The position numbers were made by a program, and so were the translations under genes. 64,000 nucleotides of DNA, from contig BSBK01000963.1 of assembly GCA_027943335.1 (NCBI GenBank), forward strand, positions 1,287,001 through 1,351,000, read 5' to 3'. Positions 19,573 through 32,765 of this stretch are shown piece after piece (the first letter of the stretch is position 1; every line of letters begins with the position of its first letter). Below the pieces are notes generated by a model, which saw nothing but the letters and a program-made list of their open reading frames with translations, was not told the DNA's origin and did no database searches. The DNA comes from Chamaecyparis obtusa. Lineage: Eukaryota; Streptophyta; Pinopsida; Cupressales; Cupressaceae.

Positions 19573-22500
19573 GGGAGCCGTCTGCTATGGTTTGATGCTA
19601 CCATTTGAGCTGCTTATTTAGATGGATGTAGTTGTCATTTTCATTGGGTATTTTCCTGTATGACTGGGGTTCAAACATTATATACAGCCGCTATTTTCTG
19701 TTGTTTTCCTTTTGTGGCAACCTCCATTGCAATTTTCGTGTGGATTCTTCAGCTCTTAAAACCATTTCCAACTCTTTCAAATGCTGCTAGAGAAAGGGAA
19801 CACTTCTATTTGCTGGAAAACTGTTGTGGATTTAATGTGATGCAGAGGTGGGATAGGTGGAATTTATTCCGCAATCATTAGGGACTTCATGAATGTTCTT
19901 CACAAATCATCAACTAGGTTTCCACAAGGATCATCTCCTTTGATCCACTACAACCTCCACCTAATCAAAGTGCACAAGTGGTTTATGATGCCACCACCCA
20001 CTCTACACCATGGAAAACATCTTCATTGTCCCTAAATAAGTCATTAGATTCAATAAGGCAAGTTAATCAACCCAAGAATCCCAAACAAGGTGCTAATTAG
20101 GCCTATTTCTCTTGTAGCCCTGTCTGGACGGTTTTTCACGTTTTACACATCTTTTCTCCATAACACTTGGGAAAATAAAACTATATTTGGATACCCTTTT
20201 GGAATTTGTACAACATAATTCAAAATCAAATATTACTTCTTTGGACCAACTGTCTCATTAATGACTGGTGTACTGTGTATTTCCCTCCAAAAGGTCTCCA
20301 AATACAAAGCAACTCCTCTTTTCACACCTTCCCAAACTTCCTCACCTCAAAACAGAGTTAATATATGATCTCAAACAAAATATTTTCAAGGTCTTAGGAA
20401 GAAAAACTAAGTTTTAACATTCTATTCTCAAAACCCTTCATTCTAGGTGTACCCACCTAGGCTTCTTCAAACAAACACCTTTAAACACTTTTGAGTCTTA
20501 CCAATGGATGGAACACCATTAGGGTGACTCATTATGACTATTCATGCAATAAAATATAGTTCTTATGTGGACGGATAACCCAGACCTTGACTGATCCCAC
20601 ACTTCATAACCCTTCAATCAACAATTTGTGCAATCAGAGTTCTGGTTCCTTACTCCCCTGTTTCACCCTACAAGTAAACACAATAGAAAACATGTATTTC
20701 GTGAATCTAAACCTTTAAACCTTCCTTTCCATCTATGGGAGTGTTGGATACTCTGGGTTCATCATTGCTTCAAACAAATTACTGTTGTAACAGGGTCACA
20801 GTCATGGTACAGTCAGTTATAAACAGTGATTTCTTTACTTTTTTAAGATCTCAAACCTTACAAACTTTCGTAGAATATGAAAAATAACTGAAATAAAGAT
20901 CATGTCCATCCATTACTAACCATTCTTTACATTGCAAACATGGCATAAACATCAAAGGACTGTGGCTGTGCCTTATGGCCAGCAAGTAGACAGTTTGCAA
21001 ATAAATTACATTCTATTATTCAACTTTGCTGTTACATTACTCTTCTTGATTCCAATGCGTCTACAAACATCCCTTCACTCTTCCAATACAAAAACACGCT
21101 CATACTAATATAGATATCCTTTCTAAAAGATGGTTCAACCGCATACAGTCAATTATGACTGTTCACCTTCTTGGTTATGTTGTCAAAATGACACCAAAGT
21201 TGTCATTTCGACAACTCTTAACCTTATTTTGTCTTTATCTATTAGGATTCCATCCTAGTTTCTAAGGTCTTCAAACCCTTACTAACCCTTACTAACCCTC
21301 TAATGAGCCTTTTTGGCCATGTGTGCATATAATGCATCTTTTACATCTCTTGCACTTTGAGTGCAATTTACATGCTTTTAATGGCATTAATGGCCATATT
21401 ACAAACATAGATGACCTTATAGGTCTTTGACTAATTCATTTGACCTTGGATCAATCAAGTGACCCCAAGGTTACATTACTAACCCCTATGCCATTCAATG
21501 GCTTACATAGCATGAAATTGCCAAATGATTAAAGACATTACAAAACATGTTTAAATCAATAAGAAATGACCATCCATGGTCTATCACAATGCCAAATGAC
21601 CTTTTATGGTCATGTCCCATCTCTTTAGGATCCATAGTGATCTTGGTGTATTCTTTAGGTTCTGTCTGTGACCTTGGTGCTCCAACACCATAATGGGTAA
21701 GCCATTTTCAATGGGTATTTTCCTTGCACTGCCATGAGTATGAACTTCTAAAAGAAATGTTGCGTGCTTATTTATGCTTCTGGGTTTTATTTGTCATTAG
21801 CATACAGCCATTTTCTACTGCTACTGGAGCCGTTTCTATTTTTCTTGAAAGATCTTTGGGTTGTGTCCCTTCATTCTGTGGTAAAAAAAAAGTTTTTGTT
21901 GCTTGGTTATTTCTATATCTGAATGAGGGCTTTTACATTTCTCTTTTGTGACAAGGGCTTTCTCATGGCTAAGAACAGATTCTCTATATTTTGCGATTCC
22001 TTTCCATTTCTGTGTATTCATGTCTCCGTTGGCTTATGCATGTCTTTGTTGATATAGTTGGACACATTATCTGTTTTGAAAATATTATTATAACATACTC
22101 GAAACATCATATCAATCACTCATTGTTGTGATTATATGCTCAACCAACGCACAGCTAAATCCTCAACTTTTGATGTGAATACACTTTTTACTGTACCTTT
22201 GCATAGACCTTTCAAAATGAATTTAACCTTGCACAACATAGAACTATTACTGCTCTGTATACCACATCTGGATGGTCTTATTCATGGAAACTTTACTCTA
22301 TGTTAACTTGACTTTTGCACTATTCATTCCTTCATTGTTCTCCTCATGTTTTACTGGCTACCCAACTATGATATATTTGCTCAACTTTGTATTATTAGCA
22401 TTTCTCTTATGGATTTGACAGACCAGTTCATGCTTTATGTCTCTAGTTCACGACAATATTTTGTTCCTCTGATTCTTATTGCTGATTGTTTCTTCATCTC

Positions 22501-23111
22501 AAATCTTAGATTTTTTTTAGTATTGAATCATGGCTATAGACTGTGTATCAGAGAATTACCTGATATTATAACTTAACTTCATAATATTTGTAGCTTATCA
22601 GCATTTAATAAATCCCCTTCTCCATAGTTGTCATGTTTCTAAAAGCTTCCTAGTTGCATTTGTTACTCTAAACATATTGGAGGATGTAGTTGATCTACTG
22701 TGGCTTCATTATTTGTAATGCATTTGCATTAATTTGAAACATTTGTTGTCCCAAAACGGTATGAAACAAAAGGTTTCAAGTAGGATTCCTGTTCCTTTGA
22801 TGTTTCTATTGATCTAATTGATAATTGCTGCAGTATAATTCTGATGCGAAAAAACAAAAGGTTTCATAAATTAATATGTCCCTTTGATGCTTTTCCTATG
22901 TATCATAGTAACACATTACATTTTGATAGTTTTGTAGCATCAGATTCTTTGATTAAATCTCCTTCAATCATGTCTCTAATGGGTATGTTGGGCTCAAAAA
23001 CCTTCGTGGGAGCCTACAGTTAATTCCACAAACCCATAAGAGACAAGATCCTGCACAAGAAACAAACATGTTAATGATAAAAAACTGTTAATTCATCTTC
23101 CTCTGATATGT

Positions 23112-23112
<1 letters not shown>
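19573..23112. other. Long unassigned stretch
   Basis: 3.5 kb without a coding frame I can support on either strand. Noted within it: a near-perfect hairpin at 21179-21215 (arms GTTGTCAAAATGACA and TGTCATTTCGACAAC), and the word TTGGGTATTTTCCT near 19646 with a near match (ATGGGTATTTTCCT) near 21710. It is probably old repeat debris. Confidence 0.5.

Positions 23113-23160
<48 letters not shown>
23113..23160. repeat. (TA)n microsatellite
   Basis: About 23 consecutive TA units. Confidence 0.98.
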
Positions 23161-23162
<2 letters not shown>

Positions 23163-23181
23163 TGTTTTATGCAAGTTTATG

Positions 23182-24656
23182 TGTAATGTCCCCATTTTGA
23201 GCTAGCATTGGAGTTAGTGGATTTAGCTTATCGTTGGGTCCTTGTAGGCTAATACAGGTGATTAGAGGACCTTGTTGTGGGTTTGGGCCCTTTTTTTAGG
23301 GACTTACTATTTATAGTAAGTCAACTTATGATTCTACTGAGCTCAGAGGATTTAAAGGAGTTATGTGATGCTTTCATATTTTATTTCCGACTTCCGGTTT
23401 GGACTCCAAGATTCTTGGAGGGAGCGTCTATTTTTAGTAAGTCACCCTGTCAAGTTCATTCATCATCTTTCATCATCAGGATCACTCTTGTGCTGTCAGA
23501 TTTTGAGATACTTCCTGAGTTGTTTTCGCAAGATGGGTGAATTATGATTATTATTTAATTAAATCGGATAAGGTTGCCATTTTTATTGGGAATGTATTCT
23601 GGGCATCTTAGTGTTATAGCTCGTCGGAACCAGGTTGAGAAGTGTTAAATATTGATCTCATAAAACAGGGACCCTATGTGTCGGAATAGCATTATTTTAA
23701 TAAAAGGGTCATTTTCAACATTAAAGTGAAGAGAAATATAATAGTTTATTATATTTCAAATGTGCACATAAAGCAAAGTCCTTTGTAAGTGAAAAGTGTG
23801 TGAGAGAAGATATCTTTTATTATAAAAGCAATGCTTTGGGAAAAAAGGAATTGATTCTTGACTTATAAATTTTATTAAATTTGGTTGTGAAGAAGATGGA
23901 TAGGGTTTGAGAATTGATTCCTCTCTTTTGGCAATTTGAATCATCACTGATTGATGGTGAATTTTGCAAACTGAATTTTGGAAATTCATACTGAATCTGT
24001 AAATGTAAATCTTGGTGCTAAGGTATACCAAGTTGGTGAAGATTTGAACAACTGCAACAGAGATTGACAGTTTTTTAATCTGATTCGAAATTCTCCAACT
24101 ATTCAATTTAATAGGAGGCTGAATTATCTCCTAGGGCTGCATTTTGACTTCAGGAAGTAGCAAATTGAATTTGAAGTGGCTGCTTGTTTGGAGAAGGCCA
24201 TGATTTATCTCTTGGCTGCTGTGTTTCATCTCAAGAGGCTTGCGCTTCCATTCTAGAGGCCCACATTCCTTTCCTAGAGGCCTACATAGCATTTCATGAG
24301 ACTTGCATTTCATTACAGGCAGTTGCGATTTATATTTGTGAGGCTACTAATTATTTTCTGAGGATTGCAAGGCTTCATAGTGGCTGCGTACCATTTCTCA
24401 TTGGCTGAAAAACATTTTCAGCTTGCCACATTTCATGATAAGGTGCCAATTTGTATTTATTTATTGAAAAGTTGATTAGACAATTTGCAAATTAATAAAT
24501 TTGGTCTTTTCTAGTGAAGTTCTAAAGTTAGAATAAATTGTTATTTAATATTATTCAATGTTGAACTACAACTGATTTGGAATCTGATTGAAGAATCTAT
24601 GATTACAAGATCACTGAGGAGTTGTTGATTAGATATGTAATATGATTAAATCAGTA
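23182..24656 (+). repeat. LTR of TGTAATGTCCCC family, forward copy
   Basis: It begins TGTAATGTCCCCATTTTGAG and aligns with the reverse complement of 27099-28256 through several blocks (GTGATTAGAGG, TTACTATTTATAGTAAGT, GATTGATTCCTCTCTTTTG, GGTGAATTTTGC). The inner boundary is uncertain. The five bases before it, TTATG, recur at 24657-24661, which would make it a solo LTR, although its end (CAGTA) is not a canonical CA. Confidence 0.7.
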
Positions 24657-24659
24657 TTA

Positions 24660-26010
24660 TGTTGTCATTGATGTCAACTAGTTTGACAACACTTATCTTG
24701 TAAGTTACTATACCAAGACATCTAAAGAAAGGTAAAAGAGATGAAAAACAGAGAAATCTACATGACAGATGAGGATAAGGAACACATTGAGTAACTTGTT
24801 GATGAGTCTATGACTTGATGATATTGACTTTATTATGTTACATTCATCTATGATGAAGTATAGAGCTGAAAGACACAAAGTAGTGTTGTCGGTAAATGAA
24901 GCATTTCTAGTATACACCGACTGAGTATAGTGTATACCGATCGCAGTATTAACCGAGCAGTGTTCATCGACGCATTTCTTTGTTAACCGAGCGGAACAGA
25001 ATGAATTAAATGATCAGTTTAGCCGATAAGATTGATGAGCTGGCAAGTGTATAACATCGAGGTAACAGATAATGTTTGTTACACAGATCGACGGCTGATG
25101 AAATTCAGGGAAGATCTAACGGAGAAGATTGAAACCTGTTATTGACACAGGTATCGAGAAAGTTTGAAGTGGCAAAATCTATGAATGTGGTTAAGCGAAA
25201 AAAGCTGATGGTGAAGAAGAAAATGATTTACTCGTCTATATAAGAGAATAGAATTTCTTTATGAAAGGATGTCGGAAGAAGAAGCTGCAGGAATATCACG
25301 TGAACAAGGTTTTCATGCATTTTGATCATACTGGTTAGTAAGAACCGAGCTACAGAGAGCAATTACCAACGGACAGTAAGTTGATACAATATTGAATCTG
25401 AAGTGAAATATTGATCAGAAAGATTTGTAAGGACTAAATATTGATCTGTAATCTGCAATTGAAGTTGTATTAAGGCAGGTCATTTACTGTTACATATTTA
25501 ACCATTGTATACAGTCAAAATCTCTTAACCGAGTGGACTCTGAAAGTCTTATGATGTATCATTCATAGAATGAACATTGTTATCCTGTCAACCCCATAGT
25601 GAATGTTGGTTGGACGATAACTTTTAGTGTAAAATCTTCTAACAAGGTCACACCTGACAATGTGTTTGTAAACCTTTAACAGGGTTGGGTCTTAACCGAT
25701 CTCACTTCAGAAGAGTGAACAATTTTGGGTTGCCGGTCCCAGGTGGTTTTTCCCTTTACAGGGTTTCCACGTTAAATCTCTTGTGTGATGTGTTGATTGT
25801 GATATTTGTTTGTTATCATTCTTTACACGTTACATGTTAGATTTGATCGGTAAACTATTATGATATTAGACTGGTAATCGGTAAAAGCACAGATAGTGAA
25901 AGTATTTATTGTTTACCGACGAGCAGAAATTGAAGAAATAGTTTTGAAATTATACATTTTGTTTTGGGATACTGGATAACTAATTCACCCCCCTCTCAGT
26001 TATTCTAACA
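24660..26010 (+). repeat. LTR-like block, probably copia type
   Basis: It starts TGTTGTCATTGATGTCAAC and ends CACCCCCCTCTCAGTTATTCTAACA, an end style common in plant copia LTRs. CCGAG/CCGAT words recur in its first half. No primer site or clean target duplication follows (flanks TATTA and AAACA), so it may be a truncated copy. Confidence 0.5.
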
Positions 26011-26567
26011 AAACAAAACAAACTTGCAAGCAAATCCAGAGATAAATATTATCTTCAGCTAAGAGCTAGGCAAGCTCTTTATAGTATGACGGTAGCATAG
26101 AATATTTACTTGAAGTGAGGTGTTTCCGTCATTGCTTAGATCTATTGCGTCTAACACATTTCTCTATTCATGCAGATTTCAGATGCTTGGACGGGCCATG
26201 GACGAAGACAACAGACAAGTACAATTGGAGCTACGCAATGCAACCAGTCATTACAGGCAATGACTAGTTCCCTATGACCTTCATTTCTATTCTTTCATTC
26301 ATTCATGTTCATTATGCTTCATAGAATAGAAATGTATATAGCAGCATATTAGGGGCTACTCTCACAGTCACTTGTGTGAAAGACTTTTACTTTCAGCATG
26401 TTCATTTCATTTTGTTGTTGTAAATAAATGTTGTACATATCAGATTTTGATTTATACAATGGACATTTATTCTTTCACTTTTATTTCAGAATGAAACAAG
26501 ATTTGCAATAATATTGGCTGAATGTAAATAGAAAATAAACAAAATCTTGTTTCCTTGCACAATGTTA
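26011..26567. other. Unassigned, with small inverted repeat
   Basis: No coding frame. A 12-base inverted repeat GAAACAAGATTT (26493-26504) pairs with 26542-26553. Confidence 0.5.
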
Positions 26568-27053
26568 CTATTCAGAACTAAATTTCAACTTGCATAGAAA
26601 TTTAGTAACAAGCCTATCATAAACACCGATATGACCAGTCCTGTCAAACCTATCATCATATCTAGTCTGAACCTCAACTCTCAACCTATCACCAGCTCTA
26701 TACCTGTCATTAGCTCTGGACCTGTGTGAACTAGGAGACACACTCCTAACACCTCTCTCTCTGCCACGGTCGCCAGGTAGTGCAATGCACTATAGAGTGT
26801 CAGATAAATGATGTAACATAGTAACCACATGATGTTGGCCATCTGCCAGATTCTGAAATGCATCCCTGGCCTCTCTGTCAATATCTGAAGCAGTACCTAC
26901 ATCTCTATTACGTGTACCATCCAAACCATTTGAACCACCAACACCCCTGTCACCAACACTACCAAACTGAATCTCAGCTTCTCCCTCACCAGGTGGAGAA
27001 TTAGGACCTCTACGGGTGTAGTGCATGCCAGGTCTGAATCTATGAGCCATGTT
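26568..27053 (-). pseudogene. gag N-terminal fragment, minus strand
   Basis: An ATG at 27053, 31 bases inside the primer site, opens a frame of 87 codons to TAG (26792-26790). The same frame then continues without further stops to TAG at 26570-26568. The first part, beginning MAHRFRPGMHYTRRG, is Gly/Arg-rich. The continuation is strongly basic (RGRERGVRSV, HRSRANDRYRAGDR), as in the N-terminal region of many plant gag proteins. Position after LTR and primer site supports gag. The gag core and pol are absent, so the element is truncated. Confidence 0.6.
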
Positions 27054-27083
27054 GAACCCAATTCCTTGTAGGCTTGCAGGAAA

Positions 27084-27098
27084 CCACTCGGATACCAT
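27084..27098 (-). other. Primer binding site, initiator Met tRNA type
   Basis: On the minus strand TGGTATCCGAG follows the LTR end CTTAACA. It differs by one base from the standard TGGTATCAGAG. Confidence 0.8.
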
Positions 27099-28256
27099 TG
27101 TTAAGAGTCTACCTGGCTCTTTATCAAATATAACTTTTCTATTTGAATAGTTTGCAAATTTTGTTTTTGTTTTTGGTAATATTTGATTATTTTGAAACTT
27201 TTCCAGAATTGAATTGAACAAACAAGAAGCAATTTGACTATCTTCAAGAATATCAATTAATTAAATAAAGTAATTGCCATTAGTTCAATATATCATAAAC
27301 ATTTATTCAAGTAACAAGCACCTGGCAAATCGGTGTAAACTTTTATGGAATGATGCACCCTTCAGCATGTATAGGCGCAGCCTTGAAGAATGCTACACAG
27401 GCCTCAAGAAATAAGTGACTAGGCTCCTGAAGATGTCTACGCAGCCCAAGGGAAATACAATGCAGCCTCTAGATAAATTACATTGCCTCTTTGCTTTGAC
27501 ACACAACCTCTAGAAGAGCATATGCAACCTTCTTAATTTGAAACGTAGGCTATGGAGGATGAAAACGCAGCCTTGCAATTGCATAATACAGCTAATTGGA
27601 AGAAATAACAGCCTTCCAAAATGAACAAATAAACCTTTGAGAAAATTGAACCAACATGGAAACCCTCTGTATCAGCTATAAATAGACAATTCTTCTCAAA
27701 TCTGGTATACAACAACACCAAATTTGTATCCACAACATCATAATTGAATTTCCAGAATTAAGTAGCAAAATTCACCACCAACAAATGATGATTCAAATTG
27801 CAAAAGAGAGGAATCAATCCTCAAACCCTTGCCAAACTTCTCCACTTCAAAAACTTCATTAAAAATGCACAAGTCAAGAATGAAATTCTTTTTTTCTCAA
27901 TAGCTCTTATAAAAGCATTGAAAAGAGTGTGGCTTCTTCCACACATGTTTCACTTTAGAGGCTTCTCGTTTACACTTTAAAATTAAAACATAAAGATAAG
28001 TCATTTAATAAGATCAACTTAATAAATAACTATAATATCATGAAGCCTCGTTAAATACTCAATAAATGCAACCTGTTGCTCACACCTTTGAACTGCCTCC
28101 ACTACACTGCTAAATTTAGCGACTGCTCAAAATACACTTACTAAAAATAGTAAATCTATCACAGAGACCCTCTAATCACATTGTCAGCTCACGAGGGTCA
28201 TGATGATGAACTGACCATGCCCAACTACAGGAGCCTGCTAAAATGGGGACATTACA
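27099..28256 (-). repeat. LTR of TGTAATGTCCCC family, reverse copy
   Basis: 1,158 bases. On the minus strand it runs from TGTAATGTCCCCATTTTAGC to CTCTTAACA and is followed by a primer site and gag start, so it is the 5' LTR of a truncated element. Its outer end faces away from the forward copy at 23182. Confidence 0.82.
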
Positions 28257-28699
28257 GAAAATCAAGCTCTTTGTGATTGAAATCCATTCCAAATTCTGAT
28301 TTTTTATCCTCACTTTGCTCCAAATCTGATTATTTCATCCAAGATTCCAATTCATTTTCACCTTTCACCTTTAATTCCCATCATTTCCATCAACTCGTAC
28401 TTGAGTTTTCTTATTGAAATGCCCCTAAACTTGGGTGGAATTTTACTAGTTGTCAAGATATTTGTTTGGGAGAAGGGGAAAAAAACAAGGGTTGTAAGAT
28501 TAGGAACCTAGACACATGGTCGGATTTTGACCTAGTGTCGATATTTGGAGTCTTGAGACATGGTCGGATTCTGACCTACTCTCAGAATTTTTCATTTTGC
28601 AAGTTAACTCTCAATTGTTCAATTCAGTGTCTCCAGCATGGAGCCCAGGATAGTTATATAAAATATAATATTTATGTTATATTTTATATAAATATTGTC
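28257..28699. other. Unassigned, short tandem duplication
   Basis: ACATGGTCGGATT-TGACCTA occurs twice 47 bases apart near 28513 and 28558. No gene is supported. Confidence 0.5.
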
Positions 28700-28862
28700 A
28701 GGATGTTTGAGAGTGGTTTCAGGTTCATAGGAGTTATAATAAATATTTTAGATTTTGGGAGATTCTAAAAAATACTATTAGGAAGTTTGAGAGTGGTTTC
28801 TGATTCATAGGAGTTATAAAGATTCTAGATTTTGGGAGATTTTCAAAAATTCCAAGGTTTGC
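28700..28862. repeat. 80-bp tandem duplication
   Basis: GTTTGAGAGTGGTTTC begins at 28705 and again at 28785. The rest of the unit (TTCATAGGAGTTATAA, GATTTTGGGAGATT) is shared in order. Confidence 0.88.
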
Positions 28863-29210
28863 CAAATTTCAAGAATTAGCATGTCTCCATCAATTGTATC
28901 TTCCATATCTTTTCTTGACTTACCAAAACAAGTTTGATATTAGAACAAGGATTTTCCAAGGATTCTAACTCATTTCATCACAAACCCCTTGATTTCAACT
29001 TCACATCCTTGACTAGCTTGGCCCATCTCTCACTTATATCCCTGACTAAGTTGACTTCCCAATGAGCCAAAGTTTCTCAAACTCATCTCTTAGACCTAGA
29101 GACTTGAAAATTGCCCCAAAACTAGGACTATTTGGGACAACTACCCTACTGCTAAGTGAAAAGAGGAGGTCCCCATTCGTAATGGGGCGATCGTGTGAAA
29201 ACCTCACAAC
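28863..29210. other. Unassigned
   Basis: No recognised motif. Confidence 0.5.
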
Positions 29211-29651
29211 ATGGCCCCTAGTGACACCATGAGCCAAAAAATAGGCAAAGAAAAACCAGCAAAACCCAAAAGCTCCAAAACACCACCAAAGGGCAATCAA
29301 CCCCTCACAAGAAAGCAACCACTTTAGGAAAACCAACAAAGAACCCACGTGAAGGAATAGCCCAAATTCCAAGGTCAACAAACCCTCCAAGAAGCCCTTG
29401 AAGGCCACACAGAAGAAAACACCGTGCAAAGACCAAAGGGGAGGGAGTTGCAACTAAATTCAACAATGACAACCTCAAAACAATATCCCAATGCAGCAAC
29501 ACCAAAGCCTAAGGCAAAAACATCACCCCACAAACAAGCCACAATCAAGGCAACAAAGAGATGCACTACCACTAAGACCCAAGGACCTCCCCTTCTTCTC
29601 CTGCCACTTCCACCACTCCCATTGCTCTCCATCACAAAGATTCTCCCTTAA
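29211..29651 (+). pseudogene. Lys/Pro/Thr-rich reading frame with two stops, unknown
   Basis: An ATG in strong context (CAACATGGCC) opens a frame that runs 147 codons to TAA at 29649 with only two TAG interruptions, near 29322 and 29355. The translation is basic and low in complexity (PAKPKSSKTPPKG, KPKAKTSPHKQ). It then ends in a Leu/Pro run (LLLLPLPPLPLL). It could be the N-terminal part of a decayed gene or gag. The overlapping minus-strand frames are probably shadows of its composition. Confidence 0.3.
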
Positions 29652-30840
29652 AAAGGTGCGGACAAGAGATGTATTGTTACCTATTTTTTTGCTTTCAAGT
29701 CAAAAATAGATTATTATTCCCTAAGGTCTTGTGAAATTTTTTAAAAGGTCTTTGAGTGTTAAAGGATAAAAGCATAGGTTATTTCTAATGCCTTTGATCT
29801 ACATTGCCAAAGTGAATAAAAGGAACATAGTGTCTTTGTCTTAGCTAAAAGCTCTTAAACATGTTCTCAAAGATACATTGTTCACATTAATTTGTGGCGA
29901 AAAAGCATAATTATTTCAAGAGGTTTTTTGGAGCAAGAATCTTATAAAATTCTAAATACATGTATGTTCACCCGGGGTCAAAAGAGTCAAACTGTGTGTT
30001 AAAGATAGAGTAAATCCCAAAATCACTAGATATCCCTGAGCTTGCTCTTTAAAGCTTCTCCAATGCAAAAATGGCTGCCATTTTTTAAAGAAACAACAGT
30101 ATACTACAATTAACAATGAGATTGAATGAGCGAGCACTATAAATTTGATGAAGAATGGCAGATTTTGTGAGAAAACAGTGAGTTATATTGAAAAAGCAAA
30201 AGATTTCAACAGGATGAAGGAAAATTTCATTAGTAAACATAAGTTTCGATAGAGGAAACATCGAGTTTCCAATGAGATAGCAGCAAACGATTAAGAGAAA
30301 CCCTTGATTTTCATAAAACAACAGCGATTTTCTTAAAGGGACAGTGTGAACACCAGATCATTCCATGATATACAATGCCAAAAGTGTGAGAACAACAATC
30401 CAACACAAGAAGAAGCTATTTTCAAGGGCAAGAAACAGCGCATTCCAATCATAAAATAGCAGATTTTGTGAGATAACAGTGACTTTTTAAAAGAGCACCG
30501 AGTTTTCATGATGAAGAGCAGCCAAATGCACAAAAATCAGTAGATCATTCATTTCAGTAAACGCTAATAAAAAGGGTGAATAGCAGCACTAAGAGGTAGT
30601 GTTTTGATCCTTAACAAGCCCTAGCTTGCAAAATATTTTTTTTGCCTTAATCACTCATCAGATTTTCTTGTTAAAACAATGGTATTCAAAGTCAACTTTT
30701 CCTTCATTATCTCTTATAGATATCTTGGTTTCCTTTAATACATCAGGTTTAGAGGTTCAAAACGTGAAATCTTTCCATGTTTTCTATTGTATATTGGTTG
30801 TTGTCATGCTTCTCATTATTTTAAGTGTTAATGGGAGGGC
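29652..30840. other. Unassigned with diverged internal repeats
   Basis: GCAGATTTTGTGAGA-AACAGTGA occurs near 30158 and again near 30460 with similar following sequence. The region looks like a decayed repeat unit of about 300 bases. Confidence 0.5.
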
Positions 30841-32765
30841 AGTATAGAGTATGAACCTTATGCCATGACAGCAGAGTAAGATCACTGAGCTAATAAAGAC
30901 AGTGATCAATCATTAAGAGAGGACAATCATATAAGAGCAAAAAAGAAGTTCTATTCAATGCTCAAAACAATGTCAAAGCAATTAAAGACAACAATAGAAC
31001 AGTGGTATCATGAAGGTAGTGAGATTGTTGTTACAAATGCCAGAGATATCTACTGTGTAAATAAAATCTATCCACTGTGAGATCAAAGATACCCCTAATT
31101 AGAACAAAGAGAGTCACTGTTATAAGGACATTCAAAGAGGTTACAAATTCATAAAAAGAAGAAAAGAGTTGCTTCTATGTGTAAGAGTAGTTGTCCTCAA
31201 GGATCATGAATGCGTGACAAGGTAACATCAGTGATTCACTAAAAAGTATGGTGCAATGACGTATTATGACAGTGATATGATGCAAAATAATAGAAATAGT
31301 GAGAATATCAATCACTATTGTCAAGGCATAAAATGATGATATATACTCATGATAAAAATGAACAAGATCTGTTCATGCATAGCAATGATCTAGAGGGATG
31401 TGAAAGACAGTTGGAGAGTGTAGATTCACCATTGGACAGAGAGCGGTAAGGGTTCAAATCTAATGTCCCTGAGATGACAGTGTTACACTGTTATAGCAGT
31501 GAAAAGACAGTGATACATTGAATGCAAAAAATCAATAGTAACAGGCATCAAAAAATTCCAAGAAATGGTAATACATGATCATTATAAAGATCAAGGAAGA
31601 AATAAGTTCCAACGTTGGGACAAAGGTAGAATGTAGATGGAAAATGCTCAAATATACAAAGATCAAGACACTTATGTGAAGAGGGCAGGGGACAACATTG
31701 TTATTAAGAGATCAAGAATGCATGCTACAGTCCATATTGAAAAGCAATGATGTTACAATGTAAAAATCAGTGATCTTCCATGGATGAAAAAACAATGATC
31801 ATCCGTACAACAACGAAGAAACAATGTTATTCACTATCAATACAATGAAGAGTAAGGAGAAGAAGAACATCTGTTGCAAAAGATCTCAGATTCAATACTG
31901 ATCATCAAGGTTTTACCATTTAAAACATCTTCATTTGTTTTGGTCCTGTCACTAATGTGTGACTGTTATAAAAGGAGTGAACAAAGGTTGTCACGAGCGT
32001 TAGAGTGATATCATCTTTAAAAGCTAACTGAGATTGACATTAAGAAGACAGTTATAGCAATGATATCCAAAATGGTATTGAAGCACAGTGAAGAGACACT
32101 CAATATGGGCACAATGATATCAACAATGTATCAGAGCAAGAATGATTAATAACATTGATATGGATCTTGAGCAAAGCATTTATAAAAGATAATGTCAGTG
32201 ATACTATATAATAGTCAATATGTCAATACAGAGGATAGTCATTTAATGACAATGTATGAGAAAAGCACGACTGAAACTAGGACAATGGGAATAGGATAGC
32301 ATGAGGAATACAGAGAATAGAGATCAAAGCCCTCACTATTATTGAATGCAGCAATGGACATTATCATAGATAAAGGCACTTTCATCAATGGGCATCAAAG
32401 GTCATGATAAAATGTAGCAAAGAAGGCCCAAAGAATAGACATTTTTACATATAAAAGACAGTAATTTGAAGATCAGATCAGAGAGATCAAATGAGGATAC
32501 CAAAATAGAGGAATTGAAGGTCAAAATCAGTCACTTACAAGTTGAAAGACAGTCACAAGTATGCAGTGAAACAATGTTTCAAGACAATAATTTGTAATGT
32601 GAATGAGGGGGATCAATAGAGGACAAATGTATGCACTCAAGTATAAATAAGAGATATGAAGGAGATGCACAGTGCTAAAGAATGATCAAATTAGTGATTG
32701 TCAATGAATGTCAAAGGTGAAACAGTGAATAGTGATTCTAATGCTATTATATCATAAACACAGTG
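30841..32765. other. Purine-rich, ORF-poor block with recurrent CAGTGA words
   Basis: About 1.9 kb with no frame of 60 codons or more on either strand. The plus strand is rich in A and G, and CAGTGA/TCACTG and GATCAA words recur irregularly. No period is obvious by eye. It is not recognised as any element. Confidence 0.55.

Noticed and set aside
23756..24106. 116-codon minus-strand frame
   Set aside because: It lies within an LTR that has no coding role in the homologous reverse copy.
29046..29453. 135-codon minus-strand Leu/Phe-rich frame
   Set aside because: Likely the shadow of the Lys/Pro-rich plus frame; no recognised domain.
31440..31470. GGGTTCAAATCT as a possible tRNA T-arm
   Set aside because: No acceptor or anticodon stem can be formed around it.
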